A DNA stretch of 13,147 nucleotides from Syntrophales bacterium (lineage in GTDB: Bacteria > Desulfobacterota > Syntrophia > Syntrophales > UBA2210), in assembly GCA_030655735.1 (NCBI GenBank), contig JAUSPK010000172.1, forward strand, positions 1 to 13,147, given 5' to 3'. The notes beneath the pieces are model-generated. The model ran no database searches. It was not told the origin of the DNA and saw only the letters and a program-made list of their open reading frames with translations. Both the position numbers and the translations under genes were made by a program. How positions within the stretch are numbered: the stretch's first letter is position 1; each line of letters begins with the position of its first letter. Positions 6,444 through 13,046 of the stretch are shown here, one piece after another.

Positions 6444-7787
6444 ATGGCAAACCTACTCTATAATATCGTCCTTACCCTGGCGGCCCTGTTTCTTATACCC
6501 TTTTTTCTGGTGAAGATTGTCTTCGCGGGGAAGTATCGGAAGAGCATCGGCCCCAAGCTCGGGTTCGTCCCGGACAGGGTTTTTGGAGAGATGAAGGGCT
6601 CGCCACGGATATGGATACACGCGGTATCGGTGGGGGAGGTGACCGCCGCCGCCCCCATCATCTCGTCCCTGAGAGAGTCCTGTCCGGGGGCGTGTATCGT
6701 CCTTTCCACAAGCACGGAGACGGGGCAGGAGATGGCCCGCCGCCTCGTCACGGACGCCACGGCGCATATCTACTATCCCCTTGACATCCCCTCTGTCGTG
6801 AGAAAGATCATCGACGGGGTGCGGCCGGATATCTTTGTCCCGGTCGAGACGGAGATATGGCCCAACTTCATCAGTGCCTGCGGAAAGCGGGGAATTCCCG
6901 TAGCGATGGTCAACGGCCGGATCTCCCCCCGTTCCTTCAGGAGGTACCGGCAGACAAGATTCTTCTGGAAGCACGTTATGAAGATGGTTGATGTGACAGG
7001 GGTCATATCCACGATTGATGCCTCCCGGCTGGTGGCCCTGGGGGTGGAGCCGTCGAAGATCCATGTCATGGGGAACGCGAAGTACGATAGTCTTGCCGCG
7101 GGGGTGGATGAGTCCCTCAGGGATGACATAGCGGCAAGGCTCGATATTCCCCACGGGGCACAGGTCTTCGTCGCGGGGAGCACGCATGAAGGGGAGGATG
7201 AAGTGGTCCTGAAGGTCTACCGGGGCCTGGTAGAGCGATACCCCGATATGCTCATGATTATCGTCCCGCGGCATCCCGAGAGGGGCGCCGCGGTCCTCTC
7301 CCTTGCGAACGGTTCCGGTTTTCATGACTGCGTGACGATGAGCGCGATAGACAGGGGTGAGAGGCGTGCCGGCCGCCGGATCGTTATCGTTGATATGATC
7401 GGAGAGCTCTTCAGGGTCTACAGCCTTGCCACGGTGGTCTTCTGCGGGGGGAGCCTGGTACCCCGGGGCGGTCAGAACATCCTGGAGCCCGCGGCGTGGG
7501 GGAAGGTCGTACTCTATGGTCCCTCGATGGAGGATTTCACGGACGAGAGGGAGCGGCTGGAGGATGCGGGGGGAGGGATCAACGTCAGGGACGGCGGGGA
7601 GCTTCTGGACGAGATTCTCAGACTGATGGAAGACCCCGAGGCCCTTCGCAGGAGGGGAGAGGCGGGACGTGCCATCGTTGCCTCCAACGGGGGAGCCGCC
7701 AGGCGATACGCCGAAATGATAAGGGACCACCTGAATAATTCAAGGGGTCGAGGGTTCAAGGGGTCGGGTATTCAAGGGTTCGAGTGA
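6444..7787 (+). CDS. waaA: 3-deoxy-D-manno-octulosonic acid (Kdo) transferase
   Basis: WaaA/KdtA adds Kdo from CMP-Kdo to lipid A precursor at the inner-membrane cytoplasmic face, marking an LPS-making Gram-negative cell. 447 aa, GT-B fold. Residues 4-28 are a membrane anchor (LLYNIVLTLAALFLIPFFLVKIVF). KYRKSIGPKLGF and IHAVSVGEVTAAAP (58-71) carry the catalytic Glu65. VETEIWPNFI, the VNGRIS block, GSTHEGEDE, PRHPERG and the C-terminal nucleotide-binding GGSLVPRGGQNILEPAAWG follow. ATG 6444 is chosen over an upstream in-frame TTG (6396) because WaaA proteins begin just before LYN. The last 15 codons (433-447) are encoded by a 16-bp tandem repeat and give a non-family tail rich in Gly, Arg and Phe. 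Convergent with porB. Confidence 0.93.
   Translation: MANLLYNIVLTLAALFLIPFFLVKIVFAGKYRKSIGPKLGFVPDRVFGEMKGSPRIWIHAVSVGEVTAAAPIISSLRESCPGACIVLSTSTETGQEMARRLVTDATAHIYYPLDIPSVVRKIIDGVRPDIFVPVETEIWPNFISACGKRGIPVAMVNGRISPRSFRRYRQTRFFWKHVMKMVDVTGVISTIDASRLVALGVEPSKIHVMGNAKYDSLAAGVDESLRDDIAARLDIPHGAQVFVAGSTHEGEDEVVLKVYRGLVERYPDMLMIIVPRHPERGAAVLSLANGSGFHDCVTMSAIDRGERRAGRRIVIVDMIGELFRVYSLATVVFCGGSLVPRGGQNILEPAAWGKVVLYGPSMEDFTDERERLEDAGGGINVRDGGELLDEILRLMEDPEALRRRGEAGRAIVASNGGAARRYAEMIRDHLNNSRGRGFKGSGIQGFE
7739..7786 (+). repeat. Three tandem copies of a 16-bp repeat forming the waaA 3' end
   Basis: Units 7739-7754, 7755-7770 and 7771-7786 all begin TTCAAGGG and continue GTCGAGGG, GTCGGGTA and TTCGAGTG. 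They run in frame into the waaA stop (7785-7787). The same TTCAAGG/TTCGAGG words recur at 11193-11216 and, inverted, at 11261-11280. Confidence 0.85.
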
Positions 7788-7795
7788 AACGAAGA

Positions 7796-7819
7796 AAGAC
7801 AGCCCCTTGCCCCTGTCTT
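7796..7819. terminator. Possible bidirectional terminator hairpin between waaA and porB
   Basis: AAGACAG (7796-7802) pairs with CTGTCTT (7813-7819) around a 10-nt C-rich loop, in the 37-bp gap between convergent waaA and porB. Flanking T-rich sequence is short on both strands, so the terminator assignment is tentative. Confidence 0.4.
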
Positions 7820-7824
7820 CTCCA

Positions 7825-8724
7825 TCACCCCTCCGCGCGTTTCAGGCACTCCTCCCATCGGCTGTTCACCGATGCCTGGAGGGTGCCGAGCTGCTCGATA
7901 CTCATCTTTTTAAACCGTCCCTGCCTCTCCACGTAATTGACGAGGGGGATGAGTTTTCCCCTCTCGGCCATCGTCTTGCTCCTGCCGGTGAACCGGAAGC
8001 GGCCGTCCTCGATCTCGAAGAGGATGAACAGGCCCGTCTCAACGGCGAGACGCCCGATCCTGACCGTATCGGCTGTGGGATACCCCCACCCGGGGGGGCA
8101 GGGGGTGTCGATCTGGATATACCGGGTCCCGCGTATCTTCTTGGCCCTGACGAACTTGTCATACAGGTCGACCGGATAGGCGGGGGAGACGGTGGCCAGG
8201 TAGGGGATATGGTGGGCCTCCATGATCTTGAGAAAATCCTTCTTCGGCTCCTGTTTCGTCAGGACCGGCGTCGTAGTGGTGAGGGCTCCCAGGGGCGTGG
8301 CGCTGGAGCGCTGTGTCCCCGTGTTCATGTAGGCCTCGTTGTCGTAACAGGCGAATATGAAGTCGGTGTTTCTCTCCGCCGCGCCGCTCAGGGACTGTAT
8401 CCCGATGTCATAGGTGCCGCCGTCTCCCGAAAGGGCCAGGACGGTTATGTCGGTCCTGTTGAGGGCCCGCAGGCCGGCCACCATGCCGGCGGCGGATGCC
8501 GCGTTCCCGGCGAAGGTGGTGTTGAGGGCGGGCACTATGACGGAGGTGGTGGGGTACAATCCGTGCAGGACGCACAGGCAGCTCGGGGGGATCCCCACGA
8601 TCGTGTTTTCCCGCAGGGCCTTGAGGATGTACCGGTATGCAAGGGAGAGCCCGCACCCCTGGCACGCGCGGTTCCCCGGCAGGATGTACTCCTTCTCGTT
8701 TATATTGAATATGGTTTCATGCAT
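7825..8724 (-). CDS. porB: 2-oxoacid:ferredoxin oxidoreductase (POR/VOR type), beta subunit, TPP-binding
   Basis: Beta subunit that binds thiamine diphosphate and the proximal [4Fe-4S] cluster. The complex converts a 2-oxoacid plus CoA to acyl-CoA, CO2 and reduced ferredoxin, reversibly, in anaerobes. 299 aa from ATG 8724. CQGCG (Cys21, Cys24), a further cysteine pair (Cys49, Cys51) and Cys209 in DTPCPPGWGY provide cluster ligands. ALSGDGGTYDIG (97-108) with CYDNEAYMNTG (126-136) is the TPP/Mg-binding motif. RLAVETGLFILFEIEDGRF is typical of PorB. ATG 8724, 4 nt after the porA stop, is preferred over ATG 8772, which would add 16 non-family residues overlapping porA. Last gene of porG-porD-porA-porB. 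Confidence 0.9.
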   Translation of the reverse strand: MHETIFNINEKEYILPGNRACQGCGLSLAYRYILKALRENTIVGIPPSCLCVLHGLYPTTSVIVPALNTTFAGNAASAAGMVAGLRALNRTDITVLALSGDGGTYDIGIQSLSGAAERNTDFIFACYDNEAYMNTGTQRSSATPLGALTTTTPVLTKQEPKKDFLKIMEAHHIPYLATVSPAYPVDLYDKFVRAKKIRGTRYIQIDTPCPPGWGYPTADTVRIGRLAVETGLFILFEIEDGRFRFTGRSKTMAERGKLIPLVNYVERQGRFKKMSIEQLGTLQASVNSRWEECLKRAEG

Positions 8725-8728
8725 TATT

Positions 8729-9937
8729 CTATCCCGTGTGACAGTTGAGCCATATTGTTTTGTTTCCCGCATCTCCGGCCAGGGCGGCCTCGAAGGTTGT
8801 CCGTGCCGCCTCCACCAGTTCGCGGGTCTTGACGTCCCGTCCCCCCAGCCCCGCTATATAATTGTGAATGGGGGCCTTGATATCCGTGCCGTAGAGGGCG
8901 GCCTTCAGGTCGGAGCAGACGCCCCCTTCATAGCCGTAGCTGATACACTTTTCAAAGACCGCGATGGCGCTCGCCTTTGCGAAGGCCTGCGCGACCTCCT
9001 CCTTCGGGAAGGGCCTGAATGCCCTGATCCCGACGACCCCCGCCCTGATCCCCTCGGCGCGCAGCGCGTCCGCGGCCAGGGTCGCCTCGGTGGCGATGGA
9101 CCCCATCCCGGTCAGTATCAGATCGGCGTCTTCGGTCATATATTCCCAGATCATCCCTCCGTGGTTGCGCCCCGAGAGCTTCGCCCATTCATCGCTCGCC
9201 GCGTTGATGACCGTCCTAGATCTTTCGAACGCGGCCTGCATCTTGTAGCGCATCTCCATATAGCCGTCGCACAGGACCCCATCCGCATTCTCCCTGCGTG
9301 AGGCGAAGAAAACGGGGTTGATCGTCTTTGGGTCTTCCGGGGAGAGGATGGTGTGTGGCCTGTAGGGGGGGAGGAATTTTTTGACCAGCCCGGCATCGGG
9401 GACGTCCACGGGCATCATCGTATGCGAGAGGACAAAGCCGTCATAGCAGACCATCACCGGCAGGTAGACCTCTTCCGCTATCCGGTATGCCTGCAGCACG
9501 GTGTCGAGGATCTCCTGGTTGTCCCGGCAGTAGAGCTGTATCCACCCCGTGTCCCTCTGAGAGAAGGAGTCCTGCTGGTCATTGAAGATGGACCAGGGGG
9601 CCCCCACGCCTCGGTTGACGCAGCACATGACGACCGGCAGACGGGAGCCTGCCGCCCAGTGCAGCTGCTCGTGCATATAGAGGAGACCGTTGGAACTGGT
9701 TGCCGTAAAGACCCGCGCGCCCACCGTGGATGCCGATATGCAGACAGTCATGGATGAGTGCTCGGACTCCACCCGGACATATTCCGCCTTCAGTTCTCCC
9801 TTCTCGACATACTCCGACAGGACCTCCGCGAGCCTGGTCTGGGGCGTGATGGGATAGGCAGCTATGACGCCGGGCTCGGCACGTTTGACCGCCAGGGCCG
9901 CCGCCTCGTTCCCCGTGATGATACGGACGTCACTCAT
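8729..9937 (-). CDS. porA: 2-oxoacid:ferredoxin oxidoreductase (POR/VOR type), alpha subunit
   Basis: Alpha subunit contributing the pyrimidine-binding and substrate-facing side of the active site. 402 aa. N-terminal TGNEAAALAV, then AAYPITPQTRLAEVLSEYV (26-44), VRVESEHSS (54-62) with the glutamate that activates TPP, ATSSNGLLYMHEQLHWAAG, and VNRGVGAPWSIFNDQQDSF. The middle domain has LPVMVCYDGFVLSHT. The C-terminal domain has ADLILTGMGSIATEA, VGIRAFRPFPKEEV and FEKCISYGYEGG. ATG 9937 has GGGAGGTGG six nt upstream and overlaps the porD stop by 8 nt, so the longer in-frame start at 10000 inside porD is rejected. Sequence alone does not separate pyruvate, 2-ketoisovalerate or phenylglyoxylate as substrate; a PadH-like NADH subunit is absent. 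Confidence 0.9.
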   Translation of the reverse strand: MSDVRIITGNEAAALAVKRAEPGVIAAYPITPQTRLAEVLSEYVEKGELKAEYVRVESEHSSMTVCISASTVGARVFTATSSNGLLYMHEQLHWAAGSRLPVVMCCVNRGVGAPWSIFNDQQDSFSQRDTGWIQLYCRDNQEILDTVLQAYRIAEEVYLPVMVCYDGFVLSHTMMPVDVPDAGLVKKFLPPYRPHTILSPEDPKTINPVFFASRRENADGVLCDGYMEMRYKMQAAFERSRTVINAASDEWAKLSGRNHGGMIWEYMTEDADLILTGMGSIATEATLAADALRAEGIRAGVVGIRAFRPFPKEEVAQAFAKASAIAVFEKCISYGYEGGVCSDLKAALYGTDIKAPIHNYIAGLGGRDVKTRELVEAARTTFEAALAGDAGNKTIWLNCHTG

Positions 9938-10223
9938 CGATATCCACCTCCCGCACCATCTGTATCGCGTTGGGGGGACATTCCTCCGCGCAGATGCCAC
10001 ACCCCTTGCAGTAGTCCATATCGATTGTGACCGGGATTGTCATGGTCACCACCCCCTCCGGACAGTAGAGCCAGCACAGGAAACAGGCCGGCTTTCCCTT
10101 GACCTCCGGGATACATTTCGCGGGATCGATCACGGGGCGTGTGTCCCTCCATTCGCCCGTTTTCCCCGCCTCTCCCGGGGCCGGCGTGCAGACGCCCGAT
10201 ATATTGGTGTCAGTCTTTTCCAT
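9930..10223 (-). CDS. porD: 2-oxoacid:ferredoxin oxidoreductase, delta subunit (2x[4Fe-4S] ferredoxin)
   Basis: Ferredoxin-like subunit that passes electrons from the beta-subunit cluster to external ferredoxin. 97 aa. Cluster II motif is canonical: YCKGCGICAEECP (Cys72, 75, 78, 82). The first set is Cys37, Cys47, Cys50, Cys54 (KCIPEVKGKPAC, FLC, WLYCPEG), with nine residues between the first two cysteines instead of the usual two, which looks like an insertion. A non-conserved N-terminal tail (1-30) contains one extra cysteine (Cys12). It overlaps porG by 14 nt at its start and porA by 8 nt at its end. Confidence 0.9.
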   Translation of the reverse strand: MEKTDTNISGVCTPAPGEAGKTGEWRDTRPVIDPAKCIPEVKGKPACFLCWLYCPEGVVTMTIPVTIDMDYCKGCGICAEECPPNAIQMVREVDIDE

Positions 10224-10785
10224 TTTTCACCCAGACCTCGGTCCTCTCAAAGGCCGTTCGAATGGCCTGAAAATTAAAGGATGCCTTGCTCCGCGGCATC
10301 TTTTTCTTGATCCCCTCTTCGATACTCTCGAGGGAGACCAGCCCCGACGCCCTGCAGAACGCTCCGAGGAGCGGGGTATTCACGACGGGGACCCCGCCCA
10401 TACTGAGGTGATGCTCCCGGGCTATGCCCGCGGCGTCGACCGTCGCCACGGAGAAGCGCCCGTTGGCCCCGATCTGATCCGGCTTCAGGGGCGTATTGAT
10501 GATAACGAGTCCCCCCTCCCTGAGCATCTCTTCGCCGGTCGCATTTTCAAACAGGGATTCATCAAGGATTACGGCAATGTCTGCCGGCGCGACCTGCGAA
10601 AAGGTCCTGACCGGCTCGTCCGATATTCTCGTTGAGGCGGTGAGGGGCGCGCCCCTGCGCTCCGGCCCGAAGGTGGGGGCGGAGGTGACGCCCCGGAACC
10701 CCTGGATATAGGCCGCCTCCGCCAGTATCTGCGCCGCGAGGACAACCCCCTGGCCGCCCCTGCCGTGCCAAAGTATTTCGTGCAT
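10210..10785 (-). CDS. porG: 2-oxoacid:ferredoxin oxidoreductase, gamma subunit
   Basis: Gamma (catalytic-domain III) subunit of the heterotetrameric enzyme, contributing to CoA binding. 191 aa from ATG 10785. The N-terminal EILWHGRGGQGVVLAAQILAEAA (3-25) glycine-rich motif and SAPTFGPERRGAP (35-47) are diagnostic. VNTPLLGAFCRASG and a C-terminal helix follow. An in-frame ATG at 10830 would add 15 residues, but it lies inside the terminator stem of the leader and the added residues are not family-like. The GAGAGGG-rich segment just before ATG 10785 fits as ribosome binding site. First gene of a four-gene operon whose order gamma-delta-alpha-beta matches archaeal and bacterial POR operons; all joints overlap or are within 4 nt. 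Confidence 0.9.
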   Translation of the reverse strand: MHEILWHGRGGQGVVLAAQILAEAAYIQGFRGVTSAPTFGPERRGAPLTASTRISDEPVRTFSQVAPADIAVILDESLFENATGEEMLREGGLVIINTPLKPDQIGANGRFSVATVDAAGIAREHHLSMGGVPVVNTPLLGAFCRASGLVSLESIEEGIKKKMPRSKASFNFQAIRTAFERTEVWVKNGKD

Positions 10786-10803
10786 CGCCACCCTCTCTCC
10801 CAC

Positions 10804-10834
10804 AAAAAAGGCCATGAAGCTTTCGCCCATGGCC
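10804..10834 (-). terminator. Intrinsic terminator in the por leader, 19 nt before porG
   Basis: On the - strand GGCCATG (10834-10828) pairs with CATGGCC (10816-10810). The stem extends inward by about three pairs onto a GAAA loop and is followed at once by six U (10809-10804). It is strong, and sits before porG rather than behind a gene. Confidence 0.85.
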
Positions 10835-10859
10835 CTTTGAATTGTTATCTGTTGTTGTG

Positions 10860-10961
10860 TTACACCACAGAGATGACAGGCCGCGGGAATGTAACCCTGC
10901 TAAGAGCGAGGCTCAGCAAGCCCAGTACATTCAAAAGCCCTACTTCCAGAAAACCTGTCAT
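10860..10961 (-). CDS. Putative branched-chain-amino-acid-rich leader peptide
   Basis: A 33-codon ORF from ATG 10961 to TAA 10862-10860, ending 26 nt before the terminator stem. It contains 8 Leu, 6 Val and 1 Ile; the Leu codons cluster at residues 5-20 (LLNVLGLLSLAL) and the C-terminus is PVISVV. AAAGGGA (10977-10971) lies about 9 nt upstream as a modest Shine-Dalgarno. It coincides with the nested hairpin, as leader peptides such as IlvL, IvbL and LeuL do upstream of their operons. No homologue is recognised. A hydrophobic 33-residue chance ORF is possible; its position relative to the alternative RNA pairings is the main support. Confidence 0.5.
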   Translation of the reverse strand: MTGFLEVGLLNVLGLLSLALSRVTFPRPVISVV

Positions 10962-10990
10962 CACGGCACGTCCCTTTCAAAGACTGGTAC

Positions 10991-11019
10991 CTCCTACACT
11001 GGGAGCAGGTAAAAGTCAA
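10991..11019 (-). promoter_or_regulatory. Weak candidate promoter for the por leader
   Basis: TTGACT (11019-11014, 5 of 6) lies 17 bp from TAGGAG (10996-10991, only 3 of 6). The start would be near 10984, just before the leader ORF's Shine-Dalgarno. The poor -10 box suggests an activator or a different start. Confidence 0.35.
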
Positions 11020-11034
11020 TGGTAAATGTTGAAG

Positions 11035-11081
11035 TTTTAATGTTGAATTGAAATTGAGACATTCGCAAAAAGCGTTATCAC
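11035..11081. repeat. AT-rich dispersed repeat, copy B
   Basis: Partner of 4273-4329: the same TTTTAA(g)TGTTGAAT opening and CATtCGcAAAAAGcGTTaTCAC end. It lies in the gap between the por leader and hflX, followed by two CATTTCGA words 20 bp apart (11087-11094, 11107-11114). Confidence 0.45.
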
Positions 11082-11114
11082 CTTGGCATTTCGACCATCA
11101 TCCCGTCATTTCGA

Positions 11115-11132
11115 ATCCCGATTTATCGGGAT
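11115..11132. repeat. Perfect 8-bp palindrome ATCCCGAT-TT-ATCGGGAT
   Basis: The two arms are separated by two T. The right arm word ATCGGGAT recurs as its complement ATCCCGAT at 11343-11350, so the two words also bracket the inverted-repeat element at 11149-11339. Confidence 0.7.
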
Positions 11133-11150
11133 GGATGAAAATGTGAAAAT

Positions 11151-11173
11151 GGGGTCAAACCTCCACTATTGAC
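11151..11173 (+). repeat. 23-bp RAYT-associated repeat, copy 1
   Basis: Begins GGGGTCAAACC and ends CACTATTGAC. After the GGG, the arms GTCAA and TTGAC can pair around a 10-nt loop, the layout of a REP sequence. Confidence 0.75.
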
Positions 11174-11192
11174 AACAGATGCCCCTCCTGCT

Positions 11193-11280
11193 CAAAGGGT
11201 TCGAGGATTCAAGGATACTGGTTGATACTCTGCCATCTAATCTTCTCACCTTTTGCCCCTCAATCCCTTGAATCCTTACG
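11193..11280. repeat. Inverted TTCAAGG-type words inside the element
   Basis: GGGTTCGAGGATTCAAGGAT (11197-11216) and, inverted, AATCCCTTGAATCCTT (11262-11277). Both belong to the word family seen in tandem at 7739-7786. Confidence 0.55.
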
Positions 11281-11314
11281 ATCTTGCCAACTCTTTTGGA
11301 GATGATCCATTATA

Positions 11315-11337
11315 GTCAATAGTGGAGGTTTGACCCC
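11315..11337 (-). repeat. 23-bp RAYT-associated repeat, copy 2 (inverted)
   Basis: Exact reverse complement of 11151-11173, ending 29 bp before the hflX stop codon. Confidence 0.75.
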
Positions 11338-11366
11338 ATCGCATCCCGATAGGTATGCAAAGGCCC

Positions 11367-13034
11367 CTATTCGATATCCAGCGGCTGCAGCTCTCCTTCC
11401 AGTTTCCCGAGCAGCGGGGGGAAGGTTTCGGGGTCCAGCGCCGACAGGGGGATCGCGTCGAATCTCCGGCAGAGGTTGTCCAGGACGACCTTGTCCGGGA
11501 AGAGATCGATCTTGTTGAATACGCGAACGCATTTCTTGTTCTGCAGGTCAAGTTCCTCCAGTATCTTTTCCACCGCGAGGACCTGCTCCTCAAATCCGGG
11601 ATTGCTGACGTCGATGACATGGAGGAGGAGGTCGGCCTCGCCCAGTTCCTCCAGTGTCGCGCGGAAGGCGGAGGCAAGCTCCTTAGGAAGGTTCCGTATG
11701 AATCCCACCGTGTCCGTGATGATCGCCTCCCTGTCGCGTGGGAAGCGGAGGCGCGAGCTCTTCGGGTCCAGCGTGGCGAAGAGGATATCTTCGGTCAGGA
11801 CGCTGCTCTGTGTCAGGGCGTTGAGGAGGGTGGATTTTCCCGTGTTGGTATAGCCGATGATGGAGATGACGGGGAGTCCCCGCCTGCGCCTGAGGCGCCT
11901 CCGCTGGCTCCTTCCTTTCTGTACCCCCTTCAGGTCTTTTTTCAGGCGGCCGATCCTCTCGCGTGCCCTGCGCCGGTTAATCTCGAGCTTCGTCTCTCCC
12001 GGGCCGGTCCCTCCGATCCCGCCGGTCAGGCGGGACAGGGCCGTGTTCTTTGTCGCCAGCCGGGGGAGGAGGTACTGCATCTGGGCGAGTTCGACCTGGA
12101 TCTTCCCCTCGCGGCTGTGGGCGCGCCGGGCGAAGATATCCAGTATCAGCTGTGACCGGTCGATCACCTTCAGGTCGGTGAAATCGGTGATGGAGCGCAC
12201 CTGGCCGGGGGAGAGTTCGTGGTCGAAGATCAAGAGACCGGCCCCGATCTGGAGCGCCCGGATGACCAGGTCGGAGAGCCTGCCGCGCCCCATCAGATAC
12301 CGGGGGTCGTAGCCCTGCCGGTGCTGAGTGACGGTGTCGAGGACCTCCACGCCGGATGACCGCGCCAGTTCCCTCAGCTCGTCCAGGGAGCCCTCGCTGT
12401 CGAAGAGGGGGTCTGTCTCGACGCGTATCAGGATGGCCCCCTCGGCGGAAGCCACCCTCCGGGTGCGCTGCCCTCGCGCAAGCTCGTCCTCCAGGGCCTG
12501 TATGAATTCGGTAAAGTTCAGGTCCGCTTCAAAGACAGGGACCGGGTCCATCAGGAGCCAGTACGCGCCCCCGGGATTTTCGGGGATCAGGTGCGCCGAG
12601 TGCATCCTGCCGGGGAGGCCATCCTCCCCGACCTCGATGGCCGAGATCATGTCGAGGCGCAGGAGGGCGAGGTCGGTCAGGTCGTCCCCCGTGAGGGGTT
12701 CCGTGCCGAGGTGGGTGTGGATTAGGCGCAGGCCCTTCAGTCGTGCTGAGGAGGATCGGAACCCCTCAAGGTCGGGGATCACGATCTGCCGGTGGTCCCC
12801 GACGATTACGTACAGAACCTCCCCCCTGCGGCTGACCAGGGTGCCGATCTGCCGGTTGATCCGGCGCGAGAGCGCGGCGAGCCCTCTCGCGAACTCGGCC
12901 GTGACGATCCGCTCCGGGGGGAGTCTCCTCCGATAGAGCCGCTGAATATCCCTGATATCACCCGCCTTCATGCCGGCGGCCGTGCCGTGGATCCTGTCGA
13001 TAATATCGCCCCTTTTTGAAGGGTATCCTATCAC
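11367..13034 (-). CDS. hflX: Ribosome-associated GTPase HflX, long form
   Basis: HflX binds the 50S subunit and splits stalled or hibernating 70S ribosomes under stress. 555 aa, about 130 longer than E. coli HflX (426). Residues 1-195 are an extension beginning GMKAGDIRDIQRLYRRRLPPERIV, seen in long HflX proteins of anaerobes. The HflX N-domain follows (GVEVLDTVTQHRQGYDPRYLMGRGRL, 228-253), then VELAQMQYLLPRL and the HflX signature GGIGGTGPGETKLE (338-351), and a basic coiled coil (352-385). The GTPase domain has Walker A GYTNTGKST (394-402), DTVGF (441-445) and NKID (507-510). No clear Shine-Dalgarno precedes ATG 13034; the conserved HGTAAG-MK block requires a start at or before residue 15. 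A RAYT-associated repeat lies 13 bp upstream and another 28 bp downstream. Confidence 0.95.
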   Translation of the reverse strand: MIGYPSKRGDIIDRIHGTAAGMKAGDIRDIQRLYRRRLPPERIVTAEFARGLAALSRRINRQIGTLVSRRGEVLYVIVGDHRQIVIPDLEGFRSSSARLKGLRLIHTHLGTEPLTGDDLTDLALLRLDMISAIEVGEDGLPGRMHSAHLIPENPGGAYWLLMDPVPVFEADLNFTEFIQALEDELARGQRTRRVASAEGAILIRVETDPLFDSEGSLDELRELARSSGVEVLDTVTQHRQGYDPRYLMGRGRLSDLVIRALQIGAGLLIFDHELSPGQVRSITDFTDLKVIDRSQLILDIFARRAHSREGKIQVELAQMQYLLPRLATKNTALSRLTGGIGGTGPGETKLEINRRRARERIGRLKKDLKGVQKGRSQRRRLRRRRGLPVISIIGYTNTGKSTLLNALTQSSVLTEDILFATLDPKSSRLRFPRDREAIITDTVGFIRNLPKELASAFRATLEELGEADLLLHVIDVSNPGFEEQVLAVEKILEELDLQNKKCVRVFNKIDLFPDKVVLDNLCRRFDAIPLSALDPETFPPLLGKLEGELQPLDIE

Positions 13035-13046
13035 AACCGCACAAAC

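Larger units (their letters stand above)
10804..10984 (-). promoter_or_regulatory. Candidate transcription attenuator of the por operon
   Basis: Reading 5' to 3' on the - strand, nested stems are seen: GATGACAGG (10962-10954) with CCTGTCATC (10880-10872), GAATGTA (10932-10926) with TACATTC (10893-10887), and TGCTGAG (10918-10912) with CTTAGCA (10904-10898). A competing pairing joins CCCGCGGCC (10887-10879, in the 3' half of the leader hairpin) to GGCCATGGG (10834-10826, the terminator 5' arm) with 8 of 9 pairs, one G-U and one mismatch. Forming it would block the terminator. CTTTGAA (10982-10976) can also pair with TTCAAAG (10841-10835). A 33-codon ORF spans the leader hairpin. Known logic: a stalled ribosome frees segment 2 to pair with segment 3. 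It could instead be a stand-alone terminated small RNA. Confidence 0.6.
11149..11339. mobile_element. REPIN/MITE-like non-autonomous element bounded by 25-bp inverted repeats
   Basis: The ends 11149-11173 and 11315-11339 are exact inverted copies, starting ATGGGGTCAAACC and ending ACTATTGAC. The same 23-bp core occurs at 13047-13069, directly before a RAYT-type transposase start. The bases after the left end (to about 11192) also resemble those after the 13047 copy (ACAG, CCCC, TCCTGCT). The interior has no ORF; it holds TTCAAGG/TTCGAGG words (11193-11216) and their inverse (11261-11280). It reads as an internally deleted RAYT element that the nearby transposase could move (inference). Confidence 0.6.

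Noticed and set aside
6453..7730. 425-aa open frame opposite waaA
   Set aside because: Antisense shadow of waaA, with His/Arg/Pro/Gly-rich composition and no motifs.
7807..9301. Long + strand frames opposite porB and porA
   Set aside because: Antisense to clear oxidoreductase subunits; no recognisable protein family.
10786..10830. Upstream ATG adding 15 residues to PorG
   Set aside because: The ATG is inside the terminator stem and the codons run through its U-tract; PorG homology starts at the ATG at 10785.
10804..10984. 6S RNA as identity of the leader RNA
   Set aside because: An AGGGTTACA word and a GATG/CATC closing stem recall E. coli 6S, but the enclosed region is only about 73 nt and lacks the large central bubble.
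10804..10984. Glutamine (glnA-type) riboswitch
   Set aside because: GGAAGTAGG is present, but the upstream CGTTCA element and required helices are not.
10765..11025. 86-aa + strand ORF over the por leader
   Set aside because: It is the complement of the leader hairpins, with no Shine-Dalgarno or family match; the - strand reading explains the terminator and operon context better.
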